A stretch of 64,000 bases of DNA, from positions 13,494,262 through 13,558,261 of the forward strand of contig OY755042.1 of the NCBI GenBank assembly GCA_963576565.1, read 5' to 3'. Position numbers and translations under genes: made by a program. The DNA comes from Aspidapion aeneum (lineage: Eukaryota; Arthropoda; Insecta; Coleoptera; Brentidae). The notes beneath the pieces were generated by a model. The model was given only the letters and a program-made list of their open reading frames with translations. It had not been told where the DNA came from and ran no database searches. Below, in pieces: positions 11,331-22,185 of the stretch. The first letter of the stretch is position 1, and each line of letters begins with the position of its first letter.

Positions 11331-11339
11331 ATAAAATGC

Positions 11340-11820
11340 TTATTAAGCTAAAATCAAGTTGCGTCATTAACACTGTTTAAAATATCGTATTTACAATAAA
11401 TTTGGCAATTATAATAATTTAAAATATCGTATCCACATAATTATACAGGTGTAAAATAAATATATAAAAATCATAAAATATTTTATTTTGGATATATAAA
11501 CACCATTTTTCATTTCATTCAAGTGCACTTAATCATATTTTGCCGAAGACATTGCTTCTTACTTATTGTTTTTCTCGAAAACGGTTGGGTCTTGAGAGTT
11601 TAAACAAGTGTACCTTTTTGTTATAAAAGATATACATCAAGGATTTCAAATATGGTATCAGATTTGTAAAAAATATATGCCAAATTACAGGCACTAGAGC
11701 TCCCGCAAGGGACGCCTTCTACAAAATCTATCAAAAATAACACCACATTCGTCTTTCTCGACCCAAAAAACCACCAGCTCCTACAAAGTTTTTGATTATA
11801 ATACAAATTTTTGATAAAAA
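11340..11820. other. Unassigned AT-rich spacer
   Basis: AT-rich, with short internal duplication of AAAATATCGTAT (11,379 and 11,421). No gene or element recognised. Confidence 0.4.
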
Positions 11821-11825
11821 TGTGC

Positions 11826-12168
11826 TTTACTATATTCCGAAAACCGCATATTGATGCGACGCTCCGTTAAAAAATTAGCATTTTTTAAATGTTTTGACTG
11901 TCAAAAGCATTAATGCATTTTGACCAAAATCTAATCAGCTCGTTACCGTATCGAACAATATTTTACCTGTAAATTTCATAAAAATCGGTTTAGCGGTTTA
12001 GGAGCTATCGTGTTACGGACAGATATACAAACACACACACACAGACAGACATCACGACAATATTGCTAGAATAGGTCCAAATACACCCAAATAACACTAT
12101 TTCGATTTTTTTCGTCGAAACTAATACCTTCTCTAGCCAATGCTACGCGGCTTGGGAAGGTAAAAATA
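11826..12168 (+). repeat. Family B interspersed repeat, copy 3 (best copy)
   Basis: Runs from TATATTCCGAAAACCGCATA... to the hairpin CCTTCTCTAGCC/GGCTTGGGAAGG (12,127-12,161). In order it contains 'ATCGGTTTAGCGGTTTAGG', 'AGCTATCGTGTTACGG', a short (AC)n and CAGACAGACATCACGACAAT. Comparison of the six copies defines the ends well, but no terminal inverted repeats or target duplications are evident. Confidence 0.65.
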
Positions 12169-12169
12169 A

Positions 12170-12867
12170 CTTCAAGCCTGTATCTTCTAAACTATCAACT
12201 TTCGGCCTAAGGCAAAATATGAATAAATAGTAATATTTTGAGCTCCTGCATTGATTCTGCAATTTTGGACTATTATCTTGAACTCACCCTGAATAAAATC
12301 CCTAATATTTGGTGTTGTTTTCCGGATAAATAAATTCTTTAACCTTCGTCAATATTGGTGCTATTATCTAATGACAAACTATCAAAGAGCTGAATATCTT
12401 ATTAGTTTTGTGTCGTTTTAGTTTAGCAAGCAAGCTTTGATGTTTATTAAGTCTTTGCCAAATGGTTTCTTAGCTTTGATGTGTAGATATCAGAGTTCTG
12501 TTTAAATTATCTTGTTTCTGCGGTCTGATTAAACAAACTATTAACGAAATGAGGTTTTCCTTTACATACATTTTTACGCTATACTTATCATCGGACATAA
12601 GCAAAATTAATTGGCTCTCTGAATAATTTTTTCACACAACTTTTTTATTACAAAATACCGGTGGCGTTTTACCACTTACACGCTTACTGCACACACATAC
12701 CAGAATACAAGACAAAAATTTTCAAAACTCTTTCAAAAACTCTATTATCAAAAATCAAAATAAAATAAACATCGAAGCCCTTAAAATAAAATTTAACAAG
12801 TTTATTATAGAGCAATTTCACGCCAAGTCATCCAATTTACAAAAAAAGTGTTGCCCTGACATTTAAT
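12170..12867. other. Unassigned AT-rich spacer
   Basis: No coding frame, repeat unit or RNA gene recognised. Confidence 0.4.
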
Positions 12868-13353
12868 TTTTAGCTCACACATATACTATACTATAGTAGT
12901 GTGAGCTATGGTGATCCTAATTTTTCCGAGAAAAAAAAAGTTGCTCCGATTTCAAAAATTTTTCAATGAAATTTGGTATTTAGGCTGGGTCTTGGGTCGA
13001 AATGGTCCCATTTAAAAATGAACAAATTCAACCGAACACAAACCAAATAAAAGGGTGGGGATAGATTTCAAAAATTAGAGTTTATGTGAAAATATGGCGT
13101 GTGTGATATCAAACGAAAGGTAATTGAGCCTGGAGTTTAACAAAATACATTTTAGTTTTTGTTTTTTTTAAGGGTGAGGGTGGATTTCAAAAATTTGAGT
13201 TTAAGTCAAAACATGGCTTGTGTGGTATCAAACAAAAGGTAATTTAGTGTGGAGTTGAATAAAATATATTTCAGTTTTTAGTTATATTAGCTCACACGTA
13301 CACTATAACTATAGTACCTAGTGTGAGCTTAGGGGCCCATATATTGGCAGAGT
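12868..13353 (+). mobile_element. Family A hairpin-ended element, copy 1 (microsatellite deleted)
   Basis: Starts TTTTTAGCTCACAC, folds into the 5' hairpin GCTCACAC...GTGTGAGC (12,871-12,907), and ends with the related 3' hairpin (about 13,289-13,328) and GGGGCCCATATATTGGCAG. Unlike the other copies it lacks the (CTGT)n tract and its flanks: 'CAAAAATTTTT' is joined directly to 'CAATGAAATTTGGTA'. Two degenerate units of about 110 bp (GGGTG...GATTTCAAAAATT...AAAGGTAATT) precede the 3' hairpin. Non-coding. Confidence 0.75.
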
Positions 13354-14536
13354 ATTTTCTTTAATCATGTTTACTAAATGAAACAGCTTATGCTTAACCA
13401 CCTTTGCACAATTTTAGATTTTTAAATCTAATTAGTCTGTTGCGCACGCATTTGAAAAAGTCTAAAAACGGGCAAAACGGGACTTTAAAGAAAAAAATTA
13501 TGCTCATAGTAAACAGCACCTAAAAAAAATCAACCTATAAGTTTGAAAAAATTCATAACAGTAGTTTTCAAAAAAATGTGAGGTTTTCCAAAATCTTTTC
13601 ACTGGCTTGACTAGAGCAATTTAGAGAATATTAAAAAAACGCAGAAATTCCCGAAGTTTTCATATTTTTATTGGGGTATAAATGTAATGTTTTCCTAAAT
13701 TTTTGATACAGTGTTGGAAAGCTATACTCAAGGACATATCTTTCTTGTATAAAACATATTTAAAAAGTAGATGTTACCTTGTTTAGAATGTCTGGGAAAT
13801 CCCTCAACTTCAGCATCAAAAATGACCCTGTCTATCGGGGTACTGATGATGATGAAGTAGGCTAAACATTTTACTGTATCATATACTTTATAAACAATAA
13901 TAAAAATTCTGGGTCTGTAATCCTTAAGGTGATTAAACATTTTTTTAACATGTTATTTTAATATTTTTAGTGACGTAAAATTGCATCACAAATTACTGTT
14001 TATCAGAAAGTAAAGTTTATTCATATGAGCAGTGTTCACTGAATTATGATCTCTTCATAAGGTCACTACACAAATGTTTTAAAAATTTATTTACTTTTTT
14101 AGTAGGTACCTACTTAAAAAATCGGAAAAGAAGTTGAGTTCTATAATTTCAGAAACCGAACAATAATTTCTTTTTCTGCGCCCGATGTAAATTTAGCATT
14201 TATAGTTAAATCATCCAGAGGAGTGAAAGAAAGGCGTTTTCTAGTATTCGGAATATTTTTACAAAAATTAAATCATAGCCTAATAACATTAAGAGGCAGA
14301 CCGAACCGAAGATTTTTTTTCTGTGCATTAAATCTTTCCTCGAGTTCATTTTTCCGTTGTTCGACCTCGGCAAGATTTTATATTTCTACATTTTTCAATT
14401 TTTGATGACAGAAGTTAAACATGTCTTGTACGTTTAGAATGTGTCCAGTTGTTGTTAGTTTGAGACTTTATGTGAAACAAATCGTTTGACAGTACCTCCA
14501 ACCGCATCACATGGATTTTTACCATGCGTTAGTTTA
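13354..14536. other. Unassigned AT-rich sequence
   Basis: No recognisable gene or element; scattered short open frames only. Confidence 0.4.
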
Positions 14537-14544
14537 GTGGTTAG

Positions 14545-15223
14545 AAGGGGCGGCTAGTGCATAAGGGCTACAGAGCTGCAGAACCCCCAAAATTTTCACA
14601 TTATTTGACTATTTTTCAGCCGCTGCTATTTTTCTAATATAATTATTTTATTAGGCCTTCAAATCGCGTACGTGTGTTGAGTATGACGCCGCGCGCCGTC
14701 GCCCAAAGCCGCATTTCACAGTCGGTGAAATGAAGTTATTGGCATTGTTGCGCTGCTAAATTGCAACATAACGTAGCTGGGCGGCTAGCCCCTTCCTTCG
14801 CCCCGCACCGCACTTGCTCATGGGTTTAGATAGCGAAATCTAGGCAAAAATAGAGCTGCAAAACTTGCAGTTCCAGTACAATTGCGGGCGGGCGGGCTCA
14901 GCGTTGCGTGTTTGCGGGCGCATTTATTTATTTAGAAGACGCCAAACGCATGAACAAACAATGAATGTGGTGGATAATTTAATTAATGTAAAAAAATTCT
15001 CTCTCTTTACTTATGAAGAAAAACTAAAACTGAAAGAAGAAGCCATTGCCCGATGTTTTAATAGAAAAGTGTGGTTCAAGCCGGGGAAAATCGTATAAAA
15101 GGATTTTTACAAGAGAAATTTTTTACTTTTTATAATAGACACTGATCTGGAGACTGTAAAAAATAGCATTTTTTATACCCTATCGGCAGAACTCACAAAC
15201 TTTACTGTCACGAGCCGCCACTG
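14545..15223 (+). mobile_element. hAT element, internally deleted (679 bp)
   Basis: Flanked by identical 8-bp direct repeats GTGGTTAG (14,537-14,544 and 15,224-15,231), the hallmark of hAT insertion. The ends are inverted: AAGGGGCGGCTAGTG on the left against CAGTGGCGGCTCGTG read inward from the right. The interior is GC-rich with a CpG-rich leader (14,680-14,930). It then holds an open frame ending at 15,098 whose C-terminal part 'NVVDNLINVKKFSLFTYEEKLKLKEEA' resembles the N-terminus of ZMYM1-type hAT transposases. The catalytic remainder is absent. It is probably a deletion derivative retaining promoter, start and both ends. Confidence 0.75.
14865..15098 (+). pseudogene. hAT transposase N-terminal stub
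   Basis: A 77-codon frame inside the 679-bp hAT element. The natural start may be the ATG at 14,961 ('MNVVDNLINVKKF'), since the upstream part is CpG-rich leader. The 'F(S/T)xLxYEEKLxLKEEA' region resembles the segment preceding the TTF-type zinc finger of ZMYM1-like hAT transposases. The frame then stops after 'KVWFKPGKIV'. The zinc finger and catalytic domain are missing. Confidence 0.45.
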
Positions 15224-15244
15224 GTGGTTAGGTTTTTGAATGCC

Positions 15245-15417
15245 CAGTGGCGTACGCAGAAATTTTCGAAGGGAGTTGGGAGAGGAATCTTGAGTAAAAA
15301 CAAAGTCCTGGAAAACCATTTATTTATTCTTAAAAAAAAATTCAATCTTTAGGAGAAGTTATTTAATGGCTTTGGAAGGATTAGGCCCCCACCCCCTCCC
15401 TCGTGCGGACGCCACTG
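15245..15417. mobile_element. hAT-type MITE, 173 bp
   Basis: Ends CAGTGGCGTACGCAG and, inverted, CAGTGGCGTCCGCACG. This is the CAGTGGCG-type terminus shared with the hAT element 20 bp upstream. Flanking 8-mers do not match, so the target duplication has decayed or the exact end is off by a few bases. Confidence 0.6.
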
Positions 15418-16010
15418 TTAAACCTGAACCATTTCATTTACTAAAGAGACAAACTAATTAATATCCGTGTCTCAACAAAAAATTATTCTTAAAGCTAAAA
15501 AAAAAATTCCAACAGTGTACGAAGATGGGACTTGAACCCACAAACTAGGATGTCACGCAAAACAGTATGTGGCTATAAATAAGATTCACTGACAATGATT
15601 TTTATATATGATTTTTTTCTTTTTGCGACTGAATAAAAAAATTTAATTTTTTACATGCTTTAACCAAATAGCTTAAAAGGTGATGTTAAAATGACAGACC
15701 CAGATTTTTTATTTTACTTTTATTTAGACGATATACGTTGTCATGTAAAACAAGCGAAGTTCCAATAGACATATAGACATGCTGATTTTTTTAGTCAAAA
15801 ATCGCCAATCCCAAGGTTTTTGCGGTTTTTTCAATTTTTAAAAATTAAAATACGGGATGCGACTTTAAAAATTTAAATGTATTTATTTGTTATTACTAAG
15901 AACATTAATACATGTTATCAAAATTTAGATTTTTTTTTCATGACATTGCAGCTCCACCCGTTGGATGATTGGGGGTGGAATTACTCTATAGCTATTATAA
16001 AGTCGAGATG
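15418..16010. other. Unassigned AT-rich spacer
   Basis: Nothing recognised beyond AT-rich sequence. Confidence 0.4.
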
Positions 16011-16262
16011 TTTTTTAGTATACTCCATTTTGTAACAAAGCAAATTATCTTCATATAAGTAATATTTTGCTTCCAGAGAAAACGGTGCCTTAGATTAATT
16101 CAGTTCCAATTTATAATAAAACAATTTCTGTTTCATATTAAAATAAAGAGGCAAGACATTTTTTGTGCTAAATCAAGAAAATATTCTCTTGGTGAATAGG
16201 AAAGCACAAATTATTTTACTTCGAAGCAATTTGCTTTGACCTAAGACCGAGCCTAAGACTAT
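16011..16262 (-). repeat. Family E interspersed repeat, copy 1
   Basis: Read on the minus strand this matches 53,925-54,165 almost throughout: 'CTTAGGTCAAAGCAAATTGC', 'CCTATTCACCAAGAG', 'GGCACCGTTTTCTCTGG' and 'ACAAAATGGAGTATAC'. It is non-coding with no clear ends. The second copy lies just upstream of the hammerhead tandem array. Confidence 0.6.
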
Positions 16263-16375
16263 TTTTTTACCGTGCAGAGCCCAAAAAAAATGTATCGAGG
16301 AGGGTAGCTACTTAGGATAAGTTACGGGCTAAACAAAAAAATATTTTTGTTTATTTGCTTTATTAGAATTTTGGA

Positions 16376-16580
16376 ATAAGCGTACAGGTAAAATAGCGCA
16401 CAGGAAAAAGCACACATGGTATAAATCGGTTGCGGAAAAAAGTGCACACAAAAAAAAAGTGCTCACAATAAAGTACACACGGATAAAAACGCACAGAGAA
16501 AAAACAACTTGAACATAAGAATACCGGCACATAAAATAAAAAAAAGTGGTCTGTACATTTGGCCAGACCAGAATGTGTTT
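16376..16580 (+). repeat. Degenerate 12-13 bp minisatellite (AAAARYGCACAC), copy 1
   Basis: About ten runs of A4-5 followed by RYGCACAC/T (for example AAAATAGCGCACAGG, AAAAAGCACACATGG). They are followed by ACATAAGAATACCGGCACA and a 'TGGCCAGACCAGAA' block. The same composite occurs at 56,325-56,640. Cys/Phe-rich frames on the opposite strand are by-products of this repeat. Confidence 0.55.
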
Positions 16581-17399
16581 CGATGCGCCGAAGAGAATCT
16601 TTCTCCCAAAATTTTAAGTAAATTAAGAAAAAAATCAAATTGCATGGTGAAGTTACAAATAAAAGTGGTACATTTTCAAAGCCTACAATTTACATTAGAG
16701 CTTACTTTAAAATAAGTTCGAATAGTATTTTTAACCATTTCGCAGAACTACTTAATAAAACAACATTGACATCATTCAACAAATTTTCTACATTTTTATG
16801 TCTGCAATTTTACGTTATTTTCAACGGGTTTCGGCATTTTTTTTTGTTTATGAGAAAAAAAGCAACGTTTTATAATTTATTTGAAATTTTCAATTTGTAC
16901 GGTCAAAACGTCCCCCCGGATAAGTAGGTCTCATTAAATATACCTACAGATCTCTTTACTAGCAATAATACTGTTTAATGGCCCATTTATGCTTTTATAG
17001 TATATTAATATAAACCTTAGGCGTAAATCATAAATGTTTTGAAGAAAATTAATTTATAGTTACGATAATTTTTTACAACAACAACAACATTTTCATTGAT
17101 ATTTAAATACTTTAAAAATAATAAAAATTTTTATTGATATTTAAATACTTCATAATTAATAAAAATAAAATTTGGTAAAAAATATTCAAAAAATTTCATA
17201 ATTAATTTTTTTTCAAAACTAACATATTTATTTACAAATATTAAAATTTTATAAAATATTTATTATATAATATATACCTAGATACGGCCTTAATTTTGTG
17301 GGCAAAGTTGAGATAATCAAATAACCTAACCTGTTAATTTTTTACATGGAGCAATTCTAACGCCTATGCGGGAATCGCGGAAATGAAATTTGTTGGAAA
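16581..17399. other. Unassigned AT-rich spacer
   Basis: A short tandem duplication of TTGATATTTAAATACTT occurs near 17,096 and 17,134. No gene recognised. Confidence 0.4.
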
Positions 17400-18104
17400 A
17401 AAGTTATTTAATTTTTGTATATTAGTTTTTTTGTCAATCATGGATTATTTCTATTGTTTTTCGAACTTTAAACCACCCCTCGGGGGTGGTACTTCAATTT
17501 AAGACTGTTTTTAACGGGAATCCTACGACTGCACGGACTAAGTTTCCAAAAAATGACATTTGGTTACAAAATTTTTATGTGGTTTTTCTTTATTTCTAAA
17601 GTTAATTTGAATTTATATGAGAAGAAAATCACTGAGAAATGCTTACTATCATAGTGCACATTAGGGTGAACCAAATCTTTGCAGTTATTTGACCTGTGAG
17701 TACTAAAGAAATACACTTAAACCGGTTGGTATCAAGTCTATAGACTTAATACTTAAACCCGGTCTACAAGTCTTAAGGTCTTAGTAAATACTGGGGGTGC
17801 AGTTTATGGAAAAATGTCCAGGACATGTAATGGAGTGCCATTCCCAAGGGGTGGCACGATATTTCCTTTTGGTGTACAGCTTAGGGGAAATACCATGAAA
17901 TACTTGAGAAGTACTAGGAAATACCGGGAAGAGCTTGGGAACTACTAGAAAGAACCTTTGAAATTTAAGGAAATACTGGGAAATACCAGGTATTTATTTT
18001 TGGTGTACAAGGATCGGCGTTCGAGCCACCCCTCGGCCATTCCACTGGTAAGTAGGTACTTGCATTTTTTTAAATATCAAAATTGTTAATAAAATTGAGA
18101 GTTA

Positions 18105-18615
18105 TACAAACACAACTTTTTCTGGGTATTACGCCACTAGTAAGGAAAAATTATTTTAAAAAATTATAAAAAACCACTGCGTTTCTCCTAGAAAAATAAA
18201 AATCACTAATTTGTCAGTAGCTTTCTATAAAAATAAATAGTTGCCTAGTAAAAACTTAAACCACTTATCTTTTAATTGAATTTGAACACGCTACGTTTCG
18301 ATTGCCAATCTGCAATTTGTCAACGACATTATAATAAAAAATATATATGAACAAGAAACATTTAAGATTTTGAGACAAAATATAAATAAAAAGCTTGAAA
18401 ACGATTGCAGATTGGCAATCGAAACGTAGCGTGTTCAAATTCAATTAAAAGATAAGTGGTTTAAGTTTTTACTAGGCAACTATTTATTTTTATAGAAAGC
18501 TACTGACAAATTAGTGATTTTTATTTTTCTAGGAGAAACGCAGTGGTTTTTTATAATTTTTTAAAATAATTTTTCCTTACTAGTGGCGTAATACCCAGAA
18601 AAAGTTGTGTTTGTA
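18105..18615. repeat. Near-perfect palindrome, two 212-bp arms and 87-bp spacer
   Basis: The left arm 18,105-18,316 returns as the right arm 18,404-18,615, identical as far as I can align by eye. The inner end of each arm carries a stem-and-core GATTGC...GCAATC-GAAAC-GTAGCG. This resembles the conserved side of a degenerate hammerhead as in the Penelope-like end at 62.9 kb. Twenty bases (ACAAACATATAGATTTTATT) just outside the right arm (about 18,631-18,650) are shared with the sequence next to the Penelope-like coding region at the window start. Two Penelope-like termini in opposite orientation would explain it. Confidence 0.7.
18392..18430 (+). ncRNA. Degenerate hammerhead-like motif in palindrome arm
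   Basis: On the plus strand TTGAAAA, one extra C, stem GATTGC/GCAATC with loop AGATTG, then GAAAC and GTA. The layout equals that at 62,900-62,944. The core deviates from CUGANGA and the closing stem is only GC/GC, so self-cleavage is unlikely. The mirror copy lies in the left arm on the other strand. Confidence 0.4.
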
Positions 18616-18789
18616 AAATGAATCCGCCACAAACATATAGATTTTATTTAAAATTGAGAGTGGTTTATAGATGGCATTAAACATTCTTCATGGTGTCCAG
18701 AACAGGAATTTGTTGGAACTACAATAGAAATAATCCATGATTGACAAAAAAACTAATATACAAAAATATTCAAAGCTAAATAATACATA

Positions 18790-19295
18790 AATAACTTAAA
18801 ACTCTATCTGTAGATGCATTACCGTATTAAATGCGTATCAATATTTAAATACTGTAAAGAGCACAAGATATATTAGAATCCCTTTCCATTTCCTAGTGAC
18901 ATTTGGAGGTTTAAATATGGCTACCATTGTTAAACCAAAATATTTGATTATTTTTATTTATTTATAACCTTTGTGTGGAAATAATGTCTTTGTAACAACA
19001 AAAAAAGGTGAGCCATATCGCAAGGTATTTATGAACAATTTATATAAATATTAAAAACTATTGCATTTACGGGAAAAATGAGAAATCTTCAACCAAAATG
19101 TAGACTTTTTAACCTAGGATTGTAGGACTTAGCACTTAGCACCCTTTAGTAAATACTGGTGCACATGTTTTAAATGAATTATTTCCAATTTTTCATAGAA
19201 AGAAAAAAAAAATTTACACGACCATAGTTTTAAAAGCAAGCTAGGTATAATTGCTTCACTTTTTGATGTTTTGAACCAGTATCTATGCTCAAAGG
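18790..19295. other. Unassigned AT-rich spacer
   Basis: No gene or repeat recognised. Confidence 0.4.
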
Positions 19296-19450
19296 CATGG
19301 GCGCACCCAGGGGGCCCGGGCCCCCCCCCAAGCCTAAGATTTTTGTATATGTTTTCCACATATTTCATGAATAAACATAAAAAATAGCATGAAATACGAC
19401 ATCATAAGGCCTCGGGCCCCCCCCAAGACATATTCCTGGGTGCGCTACTG
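19296..19450. mobile_element. hAT-like MITE, about 155 bp
   Basis: Inverted ends CATGGGCGCACCCAGG and CAGTAGCGCACCCAGG, flanked by TCAAAGG on both sides (19,289-19,295 and 19,451-19,457). The interior is C-run/G-run-rich around an AT core. The 7-8 bp duplication and CA(G)..GCGC ends fit hAT. Confidence 0.55.
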
Positions 19451-19471
19451 TCAAAGGTATTTGATTATGAT

Positions 19472-19720
19472 CAGTGGCGTATATAAAGGGGGGCCTGGGG
19501 GGCCCGCCCCCCTCCCCTACCCCAAAGTTAAAATATTTTTATATATTTGCCACATATTTTATGAAAAAAACCTCAAAATAGTCTCAGCCCCCCCAAAACT
19601 CTCTCGGGCCCACCCAGAAACTTTTTTCTATATACGCCATATGGCGTATATAAGGGGGGCCTGCTCCCCCCCTTCGAAGCTAAGATTTTTTTAGATATTT
19701 TCCACATTCCTTCCTTTCAG
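19472..19720. repeat. C-run repeats with GTGGCGTATATAA ends (one full, one partial)
   Basis: The first unit, CAGTGGCGTATATAAAGGGG... to ...CTTTTTTCTATATACGCCAT (19,472-19,642), is a relative of 3,207-3,390. A second partial unit GGCGTATATAAGGGGGG starts at about 19,643. Ends CAGTGGCGTATA/TATACGCCAT(A) are inverted. A MITE is likely; the class is uncertain. Confidence 0.45.
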
Positions 19721-21690
19721 TTATACCAATGGCACCGTAATAAAAATTGCTTAATACTTATTGGAATAAAGCGATGCAATTACACTATTATTGCAGTATT
19801 TTGACAGATTTACATTGCAGGCTAATACTTGATCTTTCAAAATTGACATACGAAAGTCGAATTTAAAACTCGTTTATTTATCTTTAATTAAAGTCGACAG
19901 TAGGTATTTATTTCGGTTTGTATAAACAAAATCCTTATGTTGAAATATTAGTTGTCATTTTCCAATGAAAAACTGTCAAAATACGGCCTGACACTATTAT
20001 TGCATGACTTTATTCCAATAAGTCGTCTCGATTATCCCGAAAACCGTTGTTTTACCAAAATTATATTCTCAAACAACGCGAAAACTTAGTGCCGTACTTT
20101 ATGCGACATCTATTCTACGGAACAGTAACTTTATTACACTGTTGACGATAAGCGCTCGCTCTTTTGGACGTTAGTTACACTAGCGCTTCGTGCATCCACA
20201 CTGCGCGCCACGCGTGAAGCCCAAAGTCGGGATTCTGGCTTGGCCTCATAGGGGGCTACGGTCCTATTGAAATTAATAATACATGTAGCCAAGTTTGATG
20301 TAATGATGATAGATGGCGCACAGATAATTTAAGTTTAGTTTATAGTTTTACCCACAGTAAACTAATTATTTATTCGTCTATGGTTTTACCCGAAAATTAG
20401 TCTGGAACTCTAAAATATGTGCAGGTTTGTAGATTTCGGTTGGTATCTGCATAAATTTCAAAATATGCCTAATCCGGGACGTGCCGCCCGCACCAAGATG
20501 CCAAGATGATCGCCAAAAATGGTTTACCTATTTGATTTTCGAAAAGGATTGAGGTATACAAAATTAAAGACAAAAAAATTCCCTACCAAAATGCAAATGT
20601 CAGTTGGGGTTCCTAGTGGAACAACAAATTTTCTTAGTTCAAATATAAAATTTTCTAGGTATTCCAAATATTAGCGGCGGCGCGTGCGCCTAAATAGTGG
20701 GGGGCCCGTATAACTTCTGAAGTAAATAAAATTATTTTACATTTTACAAACAAACATATTATGAATTTAGAAATAATTTTATGTGGTTTGAAAAAGTGGC
20801 CCCCCTGGCCCCCCGACCCGCCGCACCTGACCATAACCAGGAAAAGATTTTGGGAAAGTGATAAAAAGTTTTTAATAAAAGTTTAAAAACTTTGAGTCGA
20901 TTTATTATTAGAGGAAAGTCGCCTGTTATGCGAGATACCATTTCCATTTTTGCAATTTATAAGCAATTTGTTTTTGTTTATTTCTCATTTTAGCAACTTT
21001 TATTTTTCATGCAATCAGCACGGATCACCAAACACCGTGCAATCAACGTAGAGCCAGGTGGCAGGTACATATATAAAGAGGGTGGGTACTGGAGGACCGT
21101 ACCCCCCCTGCGGAAATTTGTATCATGAAATAGGTAATAGTAATATACAGGGTTTCCTATACCTAACATAGGAGCCATAGGCCAGCAGCTGATGGAGGAG
21201 GTAATTTCTGATGGAAATGTTCATATAATGCAGGAGCCAAAACTCATTCTTTCTCGAGATATAAAGCATCAAGTTGGCGATTTTATTAACTTTTTTGATA
21301 ATAACTGTTTTAAAAAACGCAGTAAACATATGAAATTTGGTAACGTCGTGTATTAAATCAAGAGCAATCATTCAAAATATAAAAAATTTAAAAAAATATT
21401 TTCAAATTTTTTCAGGAAAAACTATTTTTTGGTATAAAATTTTATGAATAACATAATAAACGTAATCTTTTTCTTGATGTTTTTCGTTATTAAAAATAAG
21501 TCTTAGGGAGACATAATAATAGAATATTATTGATATTTTTTTAAAAGAATAAGTAAGCAAAAATAATTATATTTTATATATTTTTGGAGGATTCCTCAAA
21601 TTTTAATTTTATAAAGAAAGGGAATACAACATTTTTGGATCACAATTAGCCAATTATTTATTTGGGGGTGACAAATTTGTTTTTTTTTGT
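19721..21690. other. Unassigned sequence
   Basis: No coding frame of note. A GC-rich patch with GGGGGGCCCGT and GGCCCCCCGACCCGCC around 20,680-20,830 resembles the C-run MITEs upstream but has no clear inverted ends. Confidence 0.4.
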
Positions 21691-21699
21691 TAAATCCTT

Positions 21700-22185
21700 T
21701 TTTGTCCTATTCCATAGAAGATGCTTTTAAAAACTTAGATTGGGAAGGAATGGGCATCAAAGTAAACGGACAATACTTGAACCACTTAAGATATGCTGAT
21801 GATATCGCATTAATAACAGATAAGAAAGAAGTACTGATAAAAATGCTCGAAAAACTGGATACAGCAGCTAAAAATATAGGCTTTAGTATCAACTACACTA
21901 AAACTAAAATCATAACAAACACAGATGAAAATATTACGATCAGAATAAACCAAGAGAAAATAGAACAAGTAGAGAAATATATTTACCTGAAACAAATTTG
22001 AAACTAAAAAAAGGAAAACCAAACAGCTGAAATCAAGGGACGGGTAAGATTGGCCTGGACAGTAATCGGTAAATTAATTAATTAATTACTAAGTGTTTAA
22101 GGTATCCTTCCTGTACTTACCTATGGATCCCAGACCTGGACACTTACAAAATCAAACACGGATATGGTAACAAAAGCCCAAAGAT
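21700..22185 (+). pseudogene. APE-type non-LTR retrotransposon RT, palm to thumb fragment
   Basis: The frame 21,687-22,001 reads 'DAFKNLDWEGMGIKVNG', 'HLRYADDIALITDKK' (the YADD catalytic box) and 'GFSINYTKTKIITNT'. After a stop, shifted frames give 'LPVLTYGSQTWTLTKSNTDM'. It is interrupted at 22,186 by a hAT MITE and resumes at 23,309. There is no 5' part: it begins inside the palm, so this is a 5'-truncated insertion. The YADD box is intact, but stops disable it. Confidence 0.8.

Larger units (their letters stand above)
17400..18785. repeat. Segment bounded by inverted 58-bp repeats, containing a large palindrome
   Basis: 17,400-17,458 ('ATTTTTGTATATTAGTTTTT', 'GTCAATCATGGATTATTTC') recurs inverted at about 18,722-18,783. 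Between them lie a degenerate stretch with repeated GGGAAATAC words (17,880-18,000) and the 511-bp palindrome at 18,105-18,615. There is no coding sequence. It may be a composite or foldback element. Confidence 0.5.

Noticed and set aside
16329..16645. Cys/Phe-rich small secreted-like proteins on the minus strand
   Set aside because: They fall on the degenerate GCACAC minisatellite, and a second locus (56.3 kb) gives the same composition without conservation of frame.
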